A DNA stretch of 9,332 nt from Erysipelothrix sp. UBA3377 (GTDB taxonomy: Bacteria; Bacillota_I; Bacilli_A; Erysipelotrichales; Erysipelotrichaceae), in NCBI GenBank assembly GCA_002359085.1, contig DEQB01000080.1, positions 1 through 9,332 on the forward strand, given 5' to 3'. Positions 7,501 to 9,332 of the stretch are shown piece after piece. Within the stretch, counting starts at the first letter, position 1, and each line of letters opens with the position of its first letter. The position numbers and the translations under genes were made by a program. The notes under the pieces are model-generated. The model was not told the origin of the DNA, did no database searches, and saw only the letters and a program-made list of their open reading frames with translations.

Positions 7501-7632
7501 ATCAATGAAGCAAGAGAAGATTACCAGTATATTGCGGAAGATTCTGTAAAAGAGTTATCGTGGGTAAAATATAGAATTGAACTTCGTAAGTCATTATATG
7601 AAATAGCTGATGAAATAAAGAAAGGAGAGTGA
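4570..7632 (+). CDS. hsdR: Type I restriction enzyme HsdR, motor and nuclease subunit
   Basis: This subunit translocates unmodified DNA with ATP and then cuts it, as part of an R2M2S complex. At 1020 residues it is full length. The N-terminal PD-(D/E)xK nuclease shows D141, E155 and K157 (FDITLLINGLPIIQIELKK), followed by the Q169-x3-Y173 motif typical of these nucleases. The SF2 motor has the Walker A motif HTTGSGKT (295-302), DEAH at 404-407, TGTP at 436-439, LLTGFDAP near 637, and QAYSRTNR (661-668) as motif VI. After about residue 720 comes a long, charged, mostly helical region, the usual HsdR C-terminus that contacts the methyltransferase. All key residues are present, so the protein looks active. 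The start is supported by GGAGG 10 nt upstream. Its stop is separated from the next start by 4 nt, so it sits inside a compact operon. No HsdM is adjacent, which is the main oddity. Confidence 0.96.
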   Translation: MIKNQSELMFENEVIDYLTTIGGVKQWEYKKDIKTTEQLWNNFKKILEQNNRARLEYPLSMTEFNQVKKVINMIETPYQAGQFLYGVNGVSEIEVDLDNGKHVFLTVFDQAQVGGGSTVYQVVNQIERIRIVDGKQDRRFDITLLINGLPIIQIELKKSLHSATESLNQMEQYIAEKQFSDIYSTLQILVAMTPHDIRYMANTTLRGFNRSFAFNWQNEEDAKPVRSWKVFADKVLSIPMAHDLATRYIVLDGTKNKESIKVMRPYQVYATKRVIDKVRKHDFSYDYGKLGYIWHTTGSGKTITSFKTAWLASRLTNVDKVVFLVDRIALTNQTVDAYQAYDPVAGFEGKTGVVGDTANISDLHNKLTKKSDKNIIVTSIQKMSRYVLRESFKPLSKNILFIVDEAHRSTGDGTENEGMLEAIRKKISTSAWVGYTGTPKFPETKDIFGELLHAYTIKEAIADHNVLGFNVEFKETIDDIPENPSPEDIDDMIRGSVYDTSPEHVELVVKDIFDNWRKRSNDRKYNGLFTVHVGGNKASTPRAMEYFDKIIEENKARPEQDRLKVAISFSVDTSNSTSQLKTNSNLHRAIKHYNRIFNTVFDMTSVKAYTEDLVRRLNKTSDDGQYLDLVIVVDQLLTGFDAPELNTLYVDRTLKGGNLIQAYSRTNRIHDREAKPWGNVINYRWPKQNEYEMNQAFAVYSNRASADYQLSLEELEDLNKDSGIISKPFNEVKQELQQVISKLAELTDEFVMTPPSERQQDEVFENLIEYNRLVSQLKQYSEDENKNPVSAYDNPEEFYKLIGITEDQEIILTTVIADEIKRNRAKREDIDISQVNLSMVHIHDVKINYDYLIDLIAKMADEVHDNQMDKAEATRDEIHMEIAKSDNENEKSKVKQFVSKILSKEFVFDDYPAPRDVDKMNQAMDQMQKDANIQLITTFIRKWGLDNSVKPKELDELIKKHRIGQEDMDKQGELNYIINEAREDYQYIAEDSVKELSWVKYRIELRKSLYEIADEIKKGE

Positions 7633-7636
7633 GTTA

Positions 7637-8635
7637 ATGAATGAAATTCAGTTTTTAATGTATGACAGTGATGAGACAGTTGAAGTCATTGTACGTGATG
7701 AGACACTTTGGGCAACACAAAAATCAATATCTAAACTGTTTGATGTTAAGATACCTGCAATAAGTAAGCATTTAAAGAACATTTTTGAATCGGGAGAACT
7801 TAATGAGGAACGAACTGTTTCCAAAATGGAAACAGTTCAAGAAGAAGGCAGTCGTAAAGTAAAAAGGGAAACAACTTTTTACAATTTGGATGTGATAATT
7901 TCAATAGGGTATCGCGTAAATTCCCAAAAAGCAACAAAATTTCGAATTTGGGCAACTGATGTACTAAGAGATTATCTACAAAAAGGATTCAAAATTGACG
8001 AAGAACGAATGAAACAAGGTGGAACAGTCTTCAATCAAGACTACTTTAAAGAATTACTCGAAACCGTACGATCCATTCGAACTAGTGAACGTCGTATTTG
8101 GCAACAAATTACAGATGTTTTCTCAGAGATATCACATGATTATGATAAGAATGCAGAAATAACGAAAAAATTCTATGCGACAGTACAGAATAAATTCCAT
8201 TATGCCATTACTGGTAAAACTGCTGCAGAGATAGTGTATCAAAGTGCAAATAAAGATAAGATGCATATGGGATTAACAACTTGGAAAAATTCACCAGATG
8301 GAAGAATTCTGCAAAGTGATGTGACTGTTGCAAAAAACTATCTTCAAGAAAAGGAAATACGTAGTCTTGAACGGAGTGTCTCTGCATATTTCGATTATGT
8401 CGAAAGACTTCTTGAAGATGAGACACTTCTAGGTATGGAAGATTTTGCGACTAGTATTGACAAATTTCTAGAATTTAATAGATATGAAATACTAGAAGGC
8501 AATGGGAAAATTTCTCAAAAGAAGGCTCAAGAGAAAGCGATAGGCGAGTATCAAGAGTTCAACAAAAATCAGAGTATAGAATCTGATTTTGATAAGCAAA
8601 TCAAGAAGCTTCAAGGAGGAGATAATGAAAAATGA
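7637..8635 (+). CDS. RhuM-family protein (virulence RhuM), 332 aa
   Basis: The protein belongs to the RhuM family, named after a gene on Salmonella pathogenicity island 3, whose molecular function is unknown to me. The visible family features are the N-terminal LWATQKSISKLFDVKIPAISKHL, which has a winged-helix or HTH look and suggests nucleic-acid binding, and the core YNLDVIISIGYRVNSQKATKFRIWAT from about residue 82. A helical C-terminal half follows (TAAEIVYQSANKDKMHMGL, ENRYEIL-like FNRYEIL, and KKAQEKA). The length is usual for the family. It starts 4 nt after hsdR, with an AAAGGAG site 9 nt upstream, and overlaps the next gene by 11 bp. RhuM genes are frequently found inside type I restriction operons, so a link with restriction control or defence is plausible. 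That is guilt by association. A perfect 11-bp hairpin lies within its coding sequence at 7812-7838. Confidence 0.85.
   Translation: MNEIQFLMYDSDETVEVIVRDETLWATQKSISKLFDVKIPAISKHLKNIFESGELNEERTVSKMETVQEEGSRKVKRETTFYNLDVIISIGYRVNSQKATKFRIWATDVLRDYLQKGFKIDEERMKQGGTVFNQDYFKELLETVRSIRTSERRIWQQITDVFSEISHDYDKNAEITKKFYATVQNKFHYAITGKTAAEIVYQSANKDKMHMGLTTWKNSPDGRILQSDVTVAKNYLQEKEIRSLERSVSAYFDYVERLLEDETLLGMEDFATSIDKFLEFNRYEILEGNGKISQKKAQEKAIGEYQEFNKNQSIESDFDKQIKKLQGGDNEK
7812..7838 (+). repeat. Perfect 11-bp hairpin inside the RhuM gene
   Basis: GAACTGTTTCC (7812-7822) and GGAAACAGTTC (7828-7838) are exact reverse complements around an AAAAT loop. The structure covers codons of about residues 59-67 (RTVSKMETV). 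This is a long exact palindrome for coding DNA in this window. It has no T tract, so it is not a normal terminator. It could be an mRNA structure, a protein site or coincidence of codon choice. Confidence 0.75.
8613..8620 (+). promoter_or_regulatory. Strong ribosome binding site for the second HsdS
   Basis: AAGGAGGA contains a full AGGAGG Shine-Dalgarno sequence 5 nt before the ATG at 8625. It lies inside the end of the RhuM gene, so HsdS translation starts while RhuM is still being read. It fixes the start of the HsdS protein. Confidence 0.85.
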
Positions 8636-9332
8636 TGATTTAGGTAAAATACCATCTATTAGATTCAAAGGATTTACAAACGCTTGGGAACAGCGTAAGC
8701 TTACCGATCTAGGATCTTTTAAATCTAATGGAGTTAATAAAATTTCTAATAAAGAAGATAATCCTGCTTTATTATTGAATTATATGGATGTTTACAATCA
8801 AATTAAAATAAATGCAAAAAAGTTGATGGTAGTCACTGCAACTGATGCTGAGCTTGAAAATAACTCTGTATTAAAAGGAGACATATTTTTTACACCTTCT
8901 TCTGAAACATCGGAAGATATTGGTAGAGTACACGTTATTGAAGAAACCATAGATAGCTTAGTTTACTCTTATCACTTAATGAGGTTCAGACCATTGGAAA
9001 ATAGTTTTTACTTAAACTTTCCTAAGTACTCTTTTTCAACAGCTTTTATGAGAAAACAACTAGTTGTTGAAGCTCAAGGTGCGCAAAGGTTTGTTCTCAA
9101 TATGAGTTCTTTCGAAAGACTAATAACGCTACTACCTACTTTAAAAGAACAAAAACTAATCGGATCATTTTTTGAAACACTTGACAACACTATCACCCTT
9201 CATCAGCGTAAGTTAGACAAAACGAAAGAATTGAAGAAAACTATGCTATCAAAAATGTATCCAAAAAATGGCGAAGACAAACCAGAATTAAGATTTTTTG
9301 GATTTACTGACGCTTGGGAACAGCGTAGGCTG
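8625..9332 (+). CDS. hsdS: Type I restriction specificity subunit HsdS (3' end outside window)
   Basis: This subunit gives the type I complex its DNA target. The 236 codons in the window cover the first half and the start of the second. The order is an N-terminal RFKGFTNAWEQRKL motif (AWEQRKL at residues 20-26), then target recognition domain 1, including GDIFFTPSSETSEDIGRV. The central conserved helix LKEQKLIGSFFETLDNTITL with HQRKLDKTKELKKTMLSKMYP follows. Then RFFGFTDAWEQRRL begins, the start of recognition domain 2 (AWEQRRL at 230-236), just as the window ends. The two motifs are 210 residues apart, as expected for a normal two-domain HsdS. The frame is open to the edge. The gene overlaps RhuM by 11 bp. 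It is the obvious partner of HsdR. HsdM must be encoded elsewhere, possibly directly downstream. The repeated DNA at the two motifs suggests domain shuffling. Confidence 0.93.
   Translation, partial: MKNDDLGKIPSIRFKGFTNAWEQRKLTDLGSFKSNGVNKISNKEDNPALLLNYMDVYNQIKINAKKLMVVTATDAELENNSVLKGDIFFTPSSETSEDIGRVHVIEETIDSLVYSYHLMRFRPLENSFYLNFPKYSFSTAFMRKQLVVEAQGAQRFVLNMSSFERLITLLPTLKEQKLIGSFFETLDNTITLHQRKLDKTKELKKTMLSKMYPKNGEDKPELRFFGFTDAWEQRRL
8680..8697 (+). repeat. HsdS repeat, copy 1 (AWEQR-coding segment)
   Basis: ACGCTTGGGAACAGCGTA is identical to 9310-9327, exactly 630 bp apart and in the same frame. Similarity continues upstream (GGATTTAC at 8670-8677) with two mismatches between. It codes for the conserved motif at the start of recognition domain 1. 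Within it ACGCT and AGCGT form a 5-bp dyad with a 7-nt centre. Repeats of this kind are where HsdS recognition domains are exchanged. Confidence 0.85.
9310..9327 (+). repeat. HsdS repeat, copy 2 (AWEQR-coding segment)
   Basis: This is the second identical 18-bp copy, at the start of recognition domain 2. GGATTTAC precedes it at 9300-9307, as in copy 1. The window ends 5 bases later, so further copies, in direct or inverted orientation, may lie to the right. Confidence 0.85.

Noticed and set aside
9205..9213. Third copy of CAGCGTAAG in HsdS as another recombination repeat
   Set aside because: Only nine bases match and they code for the common QRK residues (HQRKL) in the central helix. Codon choice explains it.
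1..9332. tRNA, rRNA, CRISPR array or transposase genes
   Set aside because: I saw no cloverleaf-like segment, no regularly spaced repeat-spacer array and no transposase or integrase motifs in any open frame.

Overview
The window looks like the chromosome of a low-GC Gram-positive bacterium (Bacillota). The evidence is AT-rich intergenic DNA, strong AGGAGG-type ribosome binding sites, and an RlmCD-type RNA methyltransferase with the C-terminal extension common in Bacillota. An Erysipelotrichia-like host is my guess from the general character of the proteins. It was not tested. All supported genes are on the + strand and I saw no convincing minus-strand gene.

Layout: (1) Positions 2-1558 are the C-terminal half of a SERCA-like calcium P-type ATPase, cut by the window edge and closed by a clear intrinsic terminator (1564-1587). 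(2) Positions 1638-3242 are a 23S rRNA uracil-5-methyltransferase (RlmCD/RumA family) that has lost all the iron-sulfur cysteines usual in this family. (3) Positions 3243-4003 are a regulatory zone. It holds an 81-residue XRE-type DNA-binding protein (3409-3654), a long hairpin 6 nt after its stop codon, a 46-codon in-frame open stretch beyond that stop, a terminator (3857-3877) and a near-consensus promoter (TTGACT-17-TAGATT). (4) From 4004 to the window end runs a tightly packed accessory operon related to type I restriction-modification. It holds a 187-residue half-size specificity (HsdS-like) protein, a full-length HsdR translocase/nuclease, a RhuM-family protein and a second, normal HsdS that runs off the right edge.

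How they work together: HsdR is the restriction motor and HsdS supplies the DNA sequence recognition. The methyltransferase HsdM, which both modification and restriction need, is not in the window. The order half-S / R / RhuM / S differs from the usual R-M-S or M-S-R, so HsdM is expected to the right of 9332 or elsewhere. The full HsdS carries an identical 18-bp segment at the start of each recognition half, exactly 630 bp apart. Such repeats are typical substrates for HsdS domain shuffling. The XRE protein may control itself and the restriction operon, because short dyads and direct repeats sit at both regulatory zones, but this is inference.

The most interesting points are the half-S protein placed first in an operon that lacks HsdM next to it, the in-frame extension plus hairpin after the XRE stop codon, the perfect 11-bp hairpin inside the RhuM gene, and the cysteine-free RlmCD.
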